15,818 nt of DNA, from contig JAJRWM010000023.1 in assembly GCA_024276815.1 (NCBI GenBank), forward strand, positions 1 to 15,818, written 5' to 3'. The notes under the pieces were generated by a model, which worked only from the letters and a program-made list of their open reading frames with translations, ran no database searches and was not told the origin of the DNA. The stretch is from a bacterium. GTDB taxonomy: Bacteria > JACRDZ01 > JAJRWM01. Shown one piece after another: positions 7,582-14,782 of the stretch. Numbering within the stretch: position 1 is the stretch's first letter; the number at the start of each line of letters is the position of its first letter. The position numbers were made by a program, and so were the translations under genes.

Positions 7582-7608
7582 CTGGCTCCTGCTTTCGCGG
7601 GCTTGACT
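7582..7608 (+). repeat. Degenerate arm of the palindromic repeat found at 8402-8460
   Basis: CTGG..CCTGCTTTCGCGGG followed by TTGAC resembles the CTGGAT...GCTTTCGC...ATGAC half-element at 8431-8460, with a one-base deletion and several changes. Its right end coincides with the -35 box of the next gene. Confidence 0.4.
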
Positions 7609-7631
7609 TTGAGCGGTAAAGCAGCTAGAAT
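7603..7631 (+). promoter_or_regulatory. Sigma70-type promoter of the zinc-ribbon gene
   Basis: TTGACT (7603-7608), 17-nt spacer, TAGAAT (7626-7631). Predicted initiation near 7638 leaves a 24-nt leader with an AGGGGGAG SD (7650-7657) before ATG 7662. The promoter position excludes the upstream in-frame TTG at 7632. Confidence 0.65.
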
Positions 7632-7661
7632 TTGAAGCCAAGAAAAACTAGGGGGAGTTTC

Positions 7662-8273
7662 ATGAATTTATTTCAACGCAAATATTTTGTCTGCTTAGTC
7701 ATCTTCGCCTTTCTGTTCGCTTTGAACGGCCCGGCGTTTTCCATGGGTAAAAAGAAAAAATTCGGCGAAAACACCGTCCTTTGTCAAAAAGGACACCAGA
7801 ACCCGGCCGGCACCAGGTTCTGTATCACCTGCGGCGAGGAAATTTCTCCAGCCAAGTCAGCCTATTATCCGGACGGTCATGAAAACCCGGCGGGCGCCAA
7901 GTTCTGTCAAACCTGTGGCAAAAAGATCGTCACCCCGGTCAAAAAGAAAGCGACCGGGCAACTGAAGTGTCCTGATGGTCATGAAAACCCGGCGAACGCC
8001 AAATTTTGCCAGACCTGCGGGAAAAAGCTAGCGGAAACAGTTCCGGGTATGTGTCCCGATGGTCATGTGAATCCTAAAGGAGCGGCTTTCTGTCGGGTCT
8101 GCGGCAAGAAAATCCCTCAGGAACACAAGCGGCGGGATTCTTTTTACAAAAGACACGATCCCCGGCCTGACATGACCAAAGACCGCGGGAATATGCCGAC
8201 CATCATCAGCATATCATTCTTCCTCGCCCTGGGAGTCGCGATCGCGGTCGCCGGCAACAGCGCTTCTGAATAA
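7662..8273 (+). CDS. Exported protein with four zinc-ribbon-like repeats
   Basis: 203 residues, function unknown. Residues 1-27 look like a signal peptide (basic NLFQRKY, hydrophobic core, then GPAFSMG). Four repeats follow with pattern C-x3-H-x8-C-x2-C, reading like CPDGHENPANAKFCQTCGKK: C41/H45/C54/C57, then a copy with Tyr69 in place of the first Cys (H73/C82/C85), then C103/H107/C116/C119 and C131/H135/C144/C147. A basic linker (about 154-175) leads to a hydrophobic C-terminal segment (about 179-197). Zinc ribbons are normally cytoplasmic, so placing them outside the membrane, or between two membrane anchors, is unusual. The C/H pattern suggests metal binding. Start ATG 7662 is fixed by its SD and promoter. 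It stands alone, convergent with purA, so neighbours give no clue. Confidence 0.8.
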   Translation: MNLFQRKYFVCLVIFAFLFALNGPAFSMGKKKKFGENTVLCQKGHQNPAGTRFCITCGEEISPAKSAYYPDGHENPAGAKFCQTCGKKIVTPVKKKATGQLKCPDGHENPANAKFCQTCGKKLAETVPGMCPDGHVNPKGAAFCRVCGKKIPQEHKRRDSFYKRHDPRPDMTKDRGNMPTIISISFFLALGVAIAVAGNSASE

Positions 8274-8401
8274 TCAGGCTACTTTATGGCCTTCGGCTCC
8301 CCCGAATCGCTCGGCAACAGTGTTCGCTTGAGTACGTTATCTCCATAGATAGCGGTTATTAAAGCAAATTACGATCAAATGTACAGTGTTTTTCAGCCTT
8401 G

Positions 8402-8460
8402 GTCATTCCCGCGAACGCGGGAATCCAGGACTGGATACCTCTGCTTTCGCCGGTATGACA
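8402..8460. repeat. Intergenic palindromic repeat element (REP/MITE-like)
   Basis: The left half contains the perfect palindrome ATTCCCGCGAACGCGGGAAT (8405-8424). The whole element is a larger imperfect inverted repeat: GTCATTCCCGCGAA..ATCCAG (left) against CTGGAT..GCTTTCGC..TATGACA (right), with ATCCAG (8423-8428) and CTGGAT (8431-8436) meeting at the centre. Elements with GTCATTCCCGCGAA-type ends are common between genes in many bacterial genomes. No ORF inside, so any mobility would be non-autonomous. Confidence 0.65.
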
Positions 8461-8461
8461 G

Positions 8462-8499
8462 ACATTATGATTGGTCGCAAAACGCTTTAATCATAATGT
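8462..8499. repeat. 11-bp perfect inverted repeat
   Basis: ACATTATGATT (8462-8472) and AATCATAATGT (8489-8499) are exact reverse complements around a 16-nt loop, immediately right of the palindromic element. No T-run follows on either strand, so it is a hairpin or protein-binding site of unknown role. Confidence 0.5.
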
Positions 8500-8601
8500 T
8501 ATATGTTGGGGGTGCTCTGGTCGCCAGGTGAAGATACGGGGAGGGAATAAGAAGACTCGAAGCGATATTTCCTCAGGCTGTAAACTTGAGCCTGGGGGGC
8601 T

Positions 8602-9882
8602 TCAGGCAGAGAAAGGTTCTCTGGTCCAGAAAGCCTGCGTTCTTTTGGCTCCCACCGAGACGAGAAATATTTTCCGACCCACCAGTTCCTCGATCCGCCG
8701 GATGTAATTGAGAGCCAGGGGCGGCAGATTCTTGAACTCGGTAACCTTGGTTGTGTCTTCCCGCCAGCCTTCCAGTTCTTCGTAAACAGGCGTACATTCC
8801 TTCAAAATCTTGATCCGGGTGGGGAAATTGTCCAGCCTCTGACCGTTATAATTATAGCCGACACAAATCTTTATCGTGGGCAGCTTGTCCAGAACGTCAA
8901 GCTTGGTCAGCACCAGATCGGTCATACCGTTAATCCGCACCGCGTAACGGACAACAACAGCGTCAAACCAGCCGCAACGGCGCGCCCGCCCGGTCGTCGC
9001 GCCAAATTCGTTGCCTTCCGCCCTGATCAAAGAATCCATTTCGGCGTCCAGTTCCGTCGGCAACGGCCCTTCGCCAACCCTGGTGGTATAGGCCTTGACG
9101 ACCCCGACCACGTGATCTATGAGAGTTGGTCCGACGCCGAGCCCTGTGCAGGCCCCGCCGGCCGTCGGATGCGAGGACGTGACGTAGGGATAGGTCCCCC
9201 AGTCAATGTCGAGCATGGTGCCCTGGGCGCCCTCAAGCAGTATTTTCTTATTGTTTTTAATGTCAGAATCGATAATCAAAGAGGTATCAACAATATATTC
9301 CTTTAATTCCTGGCCGCATTCATAATAGGTCCCGACTATCTCATCAACATCGAGCGGGCGTCCCTGAAGTTGGGTGGATTTAATTTCCAGGTTATTCCTG
9401 ATCTTGTCCCGCAAAACATCCCTGTCCAGGATATCGCCAACCCGCAGACCAACCCGGGCGACCTTGTCAACATACGCCGGACCGATTCCCAGCTTGGTGG
9501 TGCCGATTTTATCATTGCCGCGCCCCGATTCCTGCAACTCATCAATTACTTTATGATAAGGCATAACCATCTGCGCGTTTTCACTCAGGAATATCCGTCC
9601 GCCAACGTCCATCCCGCGGCTGACCAGTTCATCAATCTCACCCTTGAGCGCCAAAGGATCAATCACCATACCATTGCCCAGAACGCAACGTTTGTCCGTA
9701 TGCAAAATACCCGAGGGCAGGAGGTGAAGCACATACTTCTTCTCTCCGATAACCACGGTATGTCCGGCGTTGTTACCACCCTGATAACGGGCGACCAGAT
9801 CCGCTTCACAAGTAAGCAGATCAACAATTTTACCCTTGCCTTCATCGCCCCATTGAGCGCCTAAAATGACTGTAACCGGCAT
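8602..9882 (-). CDS. purA: Adenylosuccinate synthetase PurA
   Basis: A 426-residue cytoplasmic enzyme converting IMP and aspartate, with GTP, to adenylosuccinate, the first committed step to AMP. QWGDEGKGK at 10-18 (Asp13) and GGNNAGHTVV with His41 sit at the canonical positions. IGTTKLGIGPAYVDKVAR follows near 127, with Lys-Leu where proteobacterial enzymes usually have Gly-Arg; a Lys there is known in Gram-positive enzymes. LLEGAQGTMLDIDWGTYPYVTSS, GEGPLPTEL and GATTGRARRCGWFD complete the signature set. Full length. ATG 9882 begins 3 nt after the hisZ stop, and its SD (GGAAAG) lies inside the hisZ end, so translation is coupled. Last gene of the minus-strand operon. Confidence 0.96.
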   Translation of the reverse strand: MPVTVILGAQWGDEGKGKIVDLLTCEADLVARYQGGNNAGHTVVIGEKKYVLHLLPSGILHTDKRCVLGNGMVIDPLALKGEIDELVSRGMDVGGRIFLSENAQMVMPYHKVIDELQESGRGNDKIGTTKLGIGPAYVDKVARVGLRVGDILDRDVLRDKIRNNLEIKSTQLQGRPLDVDEIVGTYYECGQELKEYIVDTSLIIDSDIKNNKKILLEGAQGTMLDIDWGTYPYVTSSHPTAGGACTGLGVGPTLIDHVVGVVKAYTTRVGEGPLPTELDAEMDSLIRAEGNEFGATTGRARRCGWFDAVVVRYAVRINGMTDLVLTKLDVLDKLPTIKICVGYNYNGQRLDNFPTRIKILKECTPVYEELEGWREDTTKVTEFKNLPPLALNYIRRIEELVGRKIFLVSVGAKRTQAFWTREPFSA

Positions 9883-9885
9883 CTT

Positions 9886-11154
9886 TTATAATCTTTCCAA
9901 TTCTTTTATTGAAGTAACTCTACCCACATTATCTTTTAAATCAAACAAGTGTATCTGATTATCTTTTATTTCGAGTAGTGTCTTAACACCCAGCCCCGAA
10001 GCGTAACGCTTACTTGCCTTTTCCGCACGCTCCAACACTTCCTGGATAACCGTATATCCTTTGGAACGCAACAGACCGGTAACCTTCGTTCCCAGTTCCG
10101 AATCAGCGGAATCAACAACCAGGTAATCAAAGGTCGGCGAATCAGGTAAAGAGCCAACTTTATCCAGGACGATCAAAAGCCGTCCCAGTTCCAGAGCGAA
10201 TCCCACCGCGGGCGACGGGAAACCAAACTCGGCCAGCAGGTTATCATAACGACCGCCGCTGCCCAGAGGCGATCCCAAGGCGGGCACAAAAACCTCAAAA
10301 ATCATACCTGAGTAGTACTCAACGCCCCTGACCTCACCGAGGTCAATTATAATATGTCTGTCAACCCCCCGACGGGCTAAAATCTCAATTATTTCCCCTA
10401 ATTCAGTCAGTGCGCCGCGAGAAGTGGCGTTGGCGATCAGTTCCCTGGCCCGGCCGATTGTTTCCCGACCGCCGTATAGTTCGGTCACCGCCTTCAATTT
10501 AGCGCTCTGCTCCGCCGATAAACCGGTTTCCCGCAACAGTTCATCGAGCAGAACGGCGTCCTTGTGATGAATCGCCGCCAGAATAGCTTTTCGGGCTAAA
10601 ACGTCCAGATCATTCAAACGCAATTCAGCCAGCAAGCCCCGGAAAAAACCGGCGTGTCCCAGGTTGATCTGAAACTCCTCAATACCCAGCTCCAGCAACG
10701 AGGCGCTCAACATACTGATAACCTCGGCGTCAGCCTGAGGGTTTTTCACGCCGATCAGTTCAACCCCGGCCTGATAGAATTCCCTGGTCCTCCCGTCATG
10801 CGGCTCGGCGTAACGGTAGACATTATTAAAATAGCTGAAACGTAGAGGCGGGGCGGCGTTTTTGTAATGCGCCGCCGCGACCCGGGCGATAGGAGCGGTC
10901 AGTTCGTGCCGCAAAGCCAGCGTTTTGCCGGTACGGTCAACAAACTTGTACAGCATCTCATCCAGTTCCCGGTCGCGCCGGGGATTAAGGTTGTCGCAGA
11001 ACTCAAAGGTCGGCGTTACCAACTCAGTATACCCCCAGGACGAGAAAAGGGAAAGCAATTTATTCTCGATCACTCTTTTCCGCCGGGCCTGCAATGGCAG
11101 CATCAAATTCACACCCTTGGGCATTTCCAGCCTGCGTAAATATTTTCCAACCAT
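9886..11154 (-). CDS. hisZ: ATP phosphoribosyltransferase regulatory subunit HisZ
   Basis: A catalytic-domain-like paralogue of histidyl-tRNA synthetase that forms the histidine-sensing complex with short-form HisG. Class II synthetase motifs are visible: the N-terminal MPKGVNLMLPLQARRKRVIE entry, LRHELTAPIARVAA (motif 2 region, lacking the PEGTA of true HisS), FSYFNNVYRYAEPHDGRTREFYQAGVELIG, EVRGVEYYSGMIFEVF (histidine A region) and GSGGRYDNLLAEFG. The C-terminal part is short. ATG 11154 (422 aa) is preferred: GAGG lies 9 nt upstream. Alternatives are TTG 11169, overlapping the upstream stop as TTGA, and ATG 11124, where the family homology begins. A short-form hisG is expected elsewhere; none is in the window. 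Sits between the phosphatase and purA. Confidence 0.88.
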   Translation of the reverse strand: MVGKYLRRLEMPKGVNLMLPLQARRKRVIENKLLSLFSSWGYTELVTPTFEFCDNLNPRRDRELDEMLYKFVDRTGKTLALRHELTAPIARVAAAHYKNAAPPLRFSYFNNVYRYAEPHDGRTREFYQAGVELIGVKNPQADAEVISMLSASLLELGIEEFQINLGHAGFFRGLLAELRLNDLDVLARKAILAAIHHKDAVLLDELLRETGLSAEQSAKLKAVTELYGGRETIGRARELIANATSRGALTELGEIIEILARRGVDRHIIIDLGEVRGVEYYSGMIFEVFVPALGSPLGSGGRYDNLLAEFGFPSPAVGFALELGRLLIVLDKVGSLPDSPTFDYLVVDSADSELGTKVTGLLRSKGYTVIQEVLERAEKASKRYASGLGVKTLLEIKDNQIHLFDLKDNVGRVTSIKELERL

Positions 11155-11165
11155 TCTTTCGAGCC

Positions 11166-11789
11166 TCAATTAATTTGTCGCGGTTTTTTTAAGTGACAAG
11201 TATCATTCAACAAACAGACTTGGGTATGTGAAGAATAAAATTTAACCAGGTTAACAGCCGTGTTACCCTGGTTCAAAAACCGGAAACGCTCCGTTCCCCA
11301 GCCCAGAAAAGAACAGAGCAAAACCCGGTTTACGGCTTCATGAGCCACCACGAGAATCGTTTCTCCCGCCCTATGCTTTTCTCTGACAAGCGCCAGCCCG
11401 GCCAGCGCCCGTTCTTCAACCTCAGCCAGCCGTTCACCCCCCGGTAAAACAGCCCGCCGGGGGTAGTCAAGCCAGACCCGCCATTCTTCGGCAAAGCGTT
11501 CCCTTAATTCAGGCGCCGTCAACCCTTCCCACAAGCCGTGGTCAAGCTCTCTGAACTCAGGGCTCCGGACAATCTCCAGATCACGCCCTGAATTAATCAG
11601 CTCAGCCGTTCGCCAGGCCCGGGCTAAAGGACTGGAATAAATGGCCGCCAGTTTCAGCGGCCGGAACTTTTCGGCGAGAGCCTCCGCCTGCCTGATCCCA
11701 TATTCGTTTAAAGGAATATTTTTCTTGCCCTGAACCCTTTTCTGACGGTTCCAGTCCGTCTCCCCGTGCCTGACTAAAAACAGGTTTAT
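11166..11789 (-). CDS. Histidine phosphatase family protein; possible phosphoserine phosphatase
   Basis: The frame is open from 11840 and gives (M)NLFLVRHGETDWN from an ATA codon at 11789, about 207 residues. Catalytic features: LVRHGE with nucleophile His8, SSPLARAWRTAE (Arg57), ELDHGLWEG (Glu81) and VVAHEAVNR with second His150 (usually followed by G rather than E). No ATG, GTG or TTG occurs in frame between the stop at 11843-11841 and codon 86. Candidates are therefore ATA 11789 or CTG 11783; no good SD precedes either. It begins 7 nt after the serA stop and ends next to hisZ. The family includes phosphoglycerate mutases, alpha-ribazole phosphatases and, in Hydrogenobacter, a phosphoserine phosphatase. 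The position after an aminotransferase and serA favours the last; this is inference. Confidence 0.8.
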   Translation of the reverse strand: MNLFLVRHGETDWNRQKRVQGKKNIPLNEYGIRQAEALAEKFRPLKLAAIYSSPLARAWRTAELINSGRDLEIVRSPEFRELDHGLWEGLTAPELRERFAEEWRVWLDYPRRAVLPGGERLAEVEERALAGLALVREKHRAGETILVVAHEAVNRVLLCSFLGWGTERFRFLNQGNTAVNLVKFYSSHTQVCLLNDTCHLKKPRQIN

Positions 11790-11796
11790 GGCCGGA

Positions 11797-13380
11797 CTAG
11801 AGACAGACGCGCTTAACCTCTTCGATGGACGGTATGGCCGCTAATTCCTTGAGCACATCGGCTGAAATGTCGCCATCGACATTGTAAATGGAAATAGCCT
11901 GCTTGTTCGCTCCCAGACCATAACTCATGCGCAGGATGTTGATGCCGCGCTCGCCCAGGACAGTGCCGATCTCCCCGATTAAACCGGGCCGGTCCTCGTT
12001 AAGAAATACCAGCATGCACTCGCTGGGCGCCACGTCCATGATGAAGTCGTTAACCATGACAATCCGGGGATTATCAGCGCTGAAAAGCGTGCCGGCGACT
12101 TTATGCACACCTTCAGAACTCTTGATGCTGACGGTAATAAGGTTGCTGTAGTTTGAAGTGACATTGGTCGAGGTCTGGTTGACGACAATGCCCCGCTGCT
12201 TGGCGATAAAGGGCGCGTTAATGTCGTTGACCGCTTCTTCCGAGCTGTGATACAACAAGCCCTTAACCACGGAAACCGTGATTGGTTCCGTATTGAATTC
12301 GGTAACCTTGCCGCTGTACTCCACGTCCACTTCCTCGATATTGCCGGTCATCATGGTCGCCTGGAAACGGCCGATCTTTTCGGCCAGGCTCATATACGGC
12401 CCCAGTTCCACCAGGGTCTCCTGGTCAATGGACGAGACGTTGACGGCGTTGATAATGGTGCCGTTCTTCAACAATTCAACGACCTGCTTGGCGACATCAA
12501 CGGCGACATTGATCTGGGCTTCGCTGGTCGAGGCGCCCAGGTGAGGGGTCAAAATCACTTGCGGGTATTTTCTTAACGCCATGTCCGGGGGCGGCGGCTC
12601 GGTTTCATAAACATCCAGGGCGGCGCCGGCGACCTTGCCATCGTCGATAGCCCCGGCCAGATCATCAAGATTGACAATACCGCCGCGGGCGCAGTTGATT
12701 ATCCGTACGCCGTCCTTCATTTTGGCGAACGTCTCGGCGTTTAACAGGTTCCTGGTCTGATCGTTAAGCGGCGTGTGCACCGTAATGAAATCGGCTTCCT
12801 GGTAGATCTTGTCCAGGTCGGTCAATTCCGCGCCAATCTGGTGAGCGCGTTCCGGCGAGGTGAAGGGATCAAAAGCCAAAACTTTCATTTCCAGCCCGTT
12901 GGCCCGCTTGATCACCTCGGTGCCAATGCGTCCCATGCCGATAACGCCCAGGGTTTTGCCCTTCAATTCGGTGCCGCTGTATTTTTTGCGGTCCCATTTT
13001 CCCGCGCTCATGGCCTCGTTGGCCTGAGGAATGTTGCGGGCCAGGGACATCATCATGGCGATTGAATGTTCCGCGGTGGAGACAGTGTTGCCGCCCGGGG
13101 TATTCATGACAATTATCCCTTTGCGGCTGGCGGCCGGTATATCAACGTTGTCCACGCCAACTCCCGCCCGGCCAACAACCTTCAAGCGGTCGGCGGCCTG
13201 AACAATCTCCTCAGTCACCTTGGTGCCGCTGCGGATCAATAACGCGTCGTAATCCTTAATAATCTCTTTTAATTCATCAGCGGGAATCTTGGGACGGTTA
13301 TCAACCTCAAAATCGCTTTCAGCGGCAAAGACCGCCAAGCCCTCCGCCGCTAGCGGATCGGAAACCAGAACCTTAAACAT
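11797..13380 (-). CDS. serA: D-3-phosphoglycerate dehydrogenase SerA (long form)
   Basis: A 527-residue enzyme oxidising 3-phosphoglycerate to 3-phosphohydroxypyruvate with NAD, the first step of serine synthesis. Substrate-domain signature GRAGVGVDNVD at 70-80; NAD-binding GMGRIG at 148-153. The catalytic triad is readable as Arg232 (NCARGG), Glu261 (DVYETEP) and His280 (LTPHLGAS). After about residue 315 comes the extra allosteric substrate-binding domain typical of the long form, then a C-terminal ACT domain from about 455 (LVFLNEDRPGLIGEIGTVLGERGINI), the usual site of serine feedback. ATG 13380 is preceded by AGGAGA. It starts 9 nt after the aminotransferase stop and is followed closely by the phosphatase, so one operon. 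Confidence 0.96.
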   Translation of the reverse strand: MFKVLVSDPLAAEGLAVFAAESDFEVDNRPKIPADELKEIIKDYDALLIRSGTKVTEEIVQAADRLKVVGRAGVGVDNVDIPAASRKGIIVMNTPGGNTVSTAEHSIAMMMSLARNIPQANEAMSAGKWDRKKYSGTELKGKTLGVIGMGRIGTEVIKRANGLEMKVLAFDPFTSPERAHQIGAELTDLDKIYQEADFITVHTPLNDQTRNLLNAETFAKMKDGVRIINCARGGIVNLDDLAGAIDDGKVAGAALDVYETEPPPPDMALRKYPQVILTPHLGASTSEAQINVAVDVAKQVVELLKNGTIINAVNVSSIDQETLVELGPYMSLAEKIGRFQATMMTGNIEEVDVEYSGKVTEFNTEPITVSVVKGLLYHSSEEAVNDINAPFIAKQRGIVVNQTSTNVTSNYSNLITVSIKSSEGVHKVAGTLFSADNPRIVMVNDFIMDVAPSECMLVFLNEDRPGLIGEIGTVLGERGINILRMSYGLGANKQAISIYNVDGDISADVLKELAAIPSIEEVKRVCL

Positions 13381-13389
13381 TGTTATCTC

Positions 13390-14529
13390 CTAACTCATAA
13401 AAACTTGCTGGGCGGCGGCGACACCGCTTCCCAGTTGAATATCGGCGCCTAGTTTTTTCAACGACATCTCGATGGCGGCGATACCCAAGATCAGATCAAA
13501 ATCAACGACATAGCCCAAATGGCTGATGCGGAATATTTTACCTTTCAGGTGTTCCTGCCCGCCGGTGATGGTAATCTTATGCTCATCACGCATAATTTTA
13601 ACCAGGGCGTTACCGTCAACTCCATCAGGCACCTTGACCGCGGTGCAGATATTGCCGGCGTCTTCGGGCGAGGACAGCATTTCCAGTCCCATGGCTTTAA
13701 CGGCGGCCCGGGCGGCCTTGGCTAATCGGGCATGACGGGCGTAGACGTTTTCCAGCCCCTCTTCTTTGATCATGTTGATCGCTTCCTGAAGCCCCAGAAT
13801 CAAGGAAACGGCCGGGGTATAGGGAGTCTGGTTTTTCTCGACCATTTTCCGGTATTTCTTATAGTCAAAATAGAACTTGGGCAAGGTGGAAGCTTCGACC
13901 AGCTTCATGGCTTTTTCGCTGACAGCCGCGAAAGCCAAGCCGGGCGGCAGCATGAGAGCTTTCTGGGAACCGGCGACCACGACATCGAGCTGCCATTCAT
14001 CCATCAAGCAGGGAGTCGCTCCTAACCCGCTGATCGCGTCGACCACCAGCGCCGCCGGCGTTTCAGCGACCACCGCGCCAATCGTTTTCAGGTCGGCGAC
14101 CACCCCGGTCGAGGTTTCGCTGAGGGTGGTGAAAACAGCCTTCGCGTCCGGATTCTCCCGCAGGGCTTCCTCTATTTGGGCCGGCTTGACAGCTTTGCCC
14201 CATTCCACGTCGATAACAACAGCGTTTACGCCATAGGCTTCGCAGAGCAGTTTCCAGCGCTCGCCGAACTTGCCGCTGACTACAACGACGGCTTTGTCCC
14301 CGGCGGAGAGCAGGTTGACCACCGCGCTTTCCATGGCCCCGGTTCCGCTGGCGGCAAAGGTAAAGACGTCGTTTTTGGTACAGAAGACGTATTTCAGGTC
14401 CTCGCAGACCTTGGTGAATATTTTGACAAACGCGGGCGCTCTATGATGAATAATCGGCGGCTGCATAGCCTTGCCAATTCGCTCAGGCACCATAGTCGGA
14501 CCGGGAGTCAAAAGCACAAATTTATTCAT
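13390..14529 (-). CDS. Class V PLP aminotransferase, likely serving as phosphoserine aminotransferase
   Basis: A 379-residue fold-type I enzyme of the alanine-glyoxylate/serine-pyruvate aminotransferase group. N-terminal LLTPGPTMVPERI and IIHHRAPAF (27-33) are family hallmarks. SGTGAMESAV (61-70) binds the PLP phosphate, VVDAISGLG (162-170, Asp164) contacts the pyridine nitrogen, and VVAGSQKALMLPPG (184-197) carries the Schiff-base Lys190. It is not canonical SerC by sequence. Because it lies 9 nt upstream of serA and no serC is seen, amination of 3-phosphohydroxypyruvate to phosphoserine is the likely role. An alternative is glyoxylate/serine transamination. ATG 14529 is preceded by AAAGGAG. 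First gene of the operon. Confidence 0.88.
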   Translation of the reverse strand: MNKFVLLTPGPTMVPERIGKAMQPPIIHHRAPAFVKIFTKVCEDLKYVFCTKNDVFTFAASGTGAMESAVVNLLSAGDKAVVVVSGKFGERWKLLCEAYGVNAVVIDVEWGKAVKPAQIEEALRENPDAKAVFTTLSETSTGVVADLKTIGAVVAETPAALVVDAISGLGATPCLMDEWQLDVVVAGSQKALMLPPGLAFAAVSEKAMKLVEASTLPKFYFDYKKYRKMVEKNQTPYTPAVSLILGLQEAINMIKEEGLENVYARHARLAKAARAAVKAMGLEMLSSPEDAGNICTAVKVPDGVDGNALVKIMRDEHKITITGGQEHLKGKIFRISHLGYVVDFDLILGIAAIEMSLKKLGADIQLGSGVAAAQQVFMS

Positions 14530-14583
14530 GATAAACTCCTTTCAGGTTTTAAGGGAAATACAATTTAGATATTTTGAAGGGTT

Positions 14584-14612
14584 AACGTAGCAAATTTTAC
14601 TACTCTTGTCAA
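14584..14612 (-). promoter_or_regulatory. Candidate promoter of the serine operon
   Basis: On the minus strand TTGACA (14607-14612) is perfect. With a 17-nt spacer the -10 would be TACGTT (14584-14589), a weak match. The predicted leader is about 45-50 nt. A weak -10 overlapping a palindrome would suit an activator- or repressor-controlled promoter. Confidence 0.45.
14587..14603. promoter_or_regulatory. Operator-like palindrome within the serine promoter
   Basis: GTAGCAAATTTTACTAC is symmetric about its central T except for one mismatched pair (C at 5, A at 13). It fills the spacer between the -35 and -10 boxes and overlaps the -10, a classical repressor position. No cognate regulator is in the window. 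Confidence 0.4.
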
Positions 14613-14653
14613 TAGCCGGGAAGGGAAAAAATAAAATCCGGGGATATTGTCTC

Positions 14654-14731
14654 AAAAAATTAGCGGCGGAACAATCTTAACCTTTTTCATTTCCCGGGAT
14701 GGTAACGGTCAAGGAAGTTGTTCCACCGCTA
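14654..14731 (-). terminator. Terminator of the MCP gene, long imperfect hairpin
   Basis: Read on the minus strand, TAGCGGTGGAACAA (14731-14718) pairs with TTGTTCCGCCGCTA (14674-14661) with one G-T position. Inside, CTTGACC and GGTTAAG add a further 7 pairs, one of them G-U. A run of six T (14659-14654) follows directly. It lies about 50 nt after the MCP stop and upstream of the serine promoter, separating the two units. Confidence 0.7.
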
Positions 14732-14782
14732 AAGCTGTCTTCGTTAATAACGCTCAATCACTCCTTTCAGAGGTATTTGGTA

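Larger units (their letters stand above)
8274..8601. other. Convergent intergenic region (328 bp)
   Basis: Between the zinc-ribbon gene (+) and purA (-). It holds a palindromic repeat element and an 11-bp inverted repeat, listed separately. No convincing gene or promoter is seen. The open frame running from 8471 into purA on the plus strand has no recognisable domain and is antisense to purA for half its length. I see no T-tailed terminator for either gene; the hairpins may serve that role. Confidence 0.6.

Noticed and set aside
8471-8707. 78-codon plus-strand ORF entering the purA 3' end
   Set aside because: No SD, no domain, and half of it is antisense to purA.
9370-9864. 164-codon plus-strand ORF opposite purA
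   Set aside because: It is the antisense of a fully conserved purA and has no recognisable features of its own.
14530-14782. T-box riboswitch controlling the serine operon
   Set aside because: Only a GGTGGAAC-like stretch and a T-tailed hairpin are present. There is no room for stem I or a specifier loop between the MCP stop and the hairpin, and a better promoter lies downstream of it.
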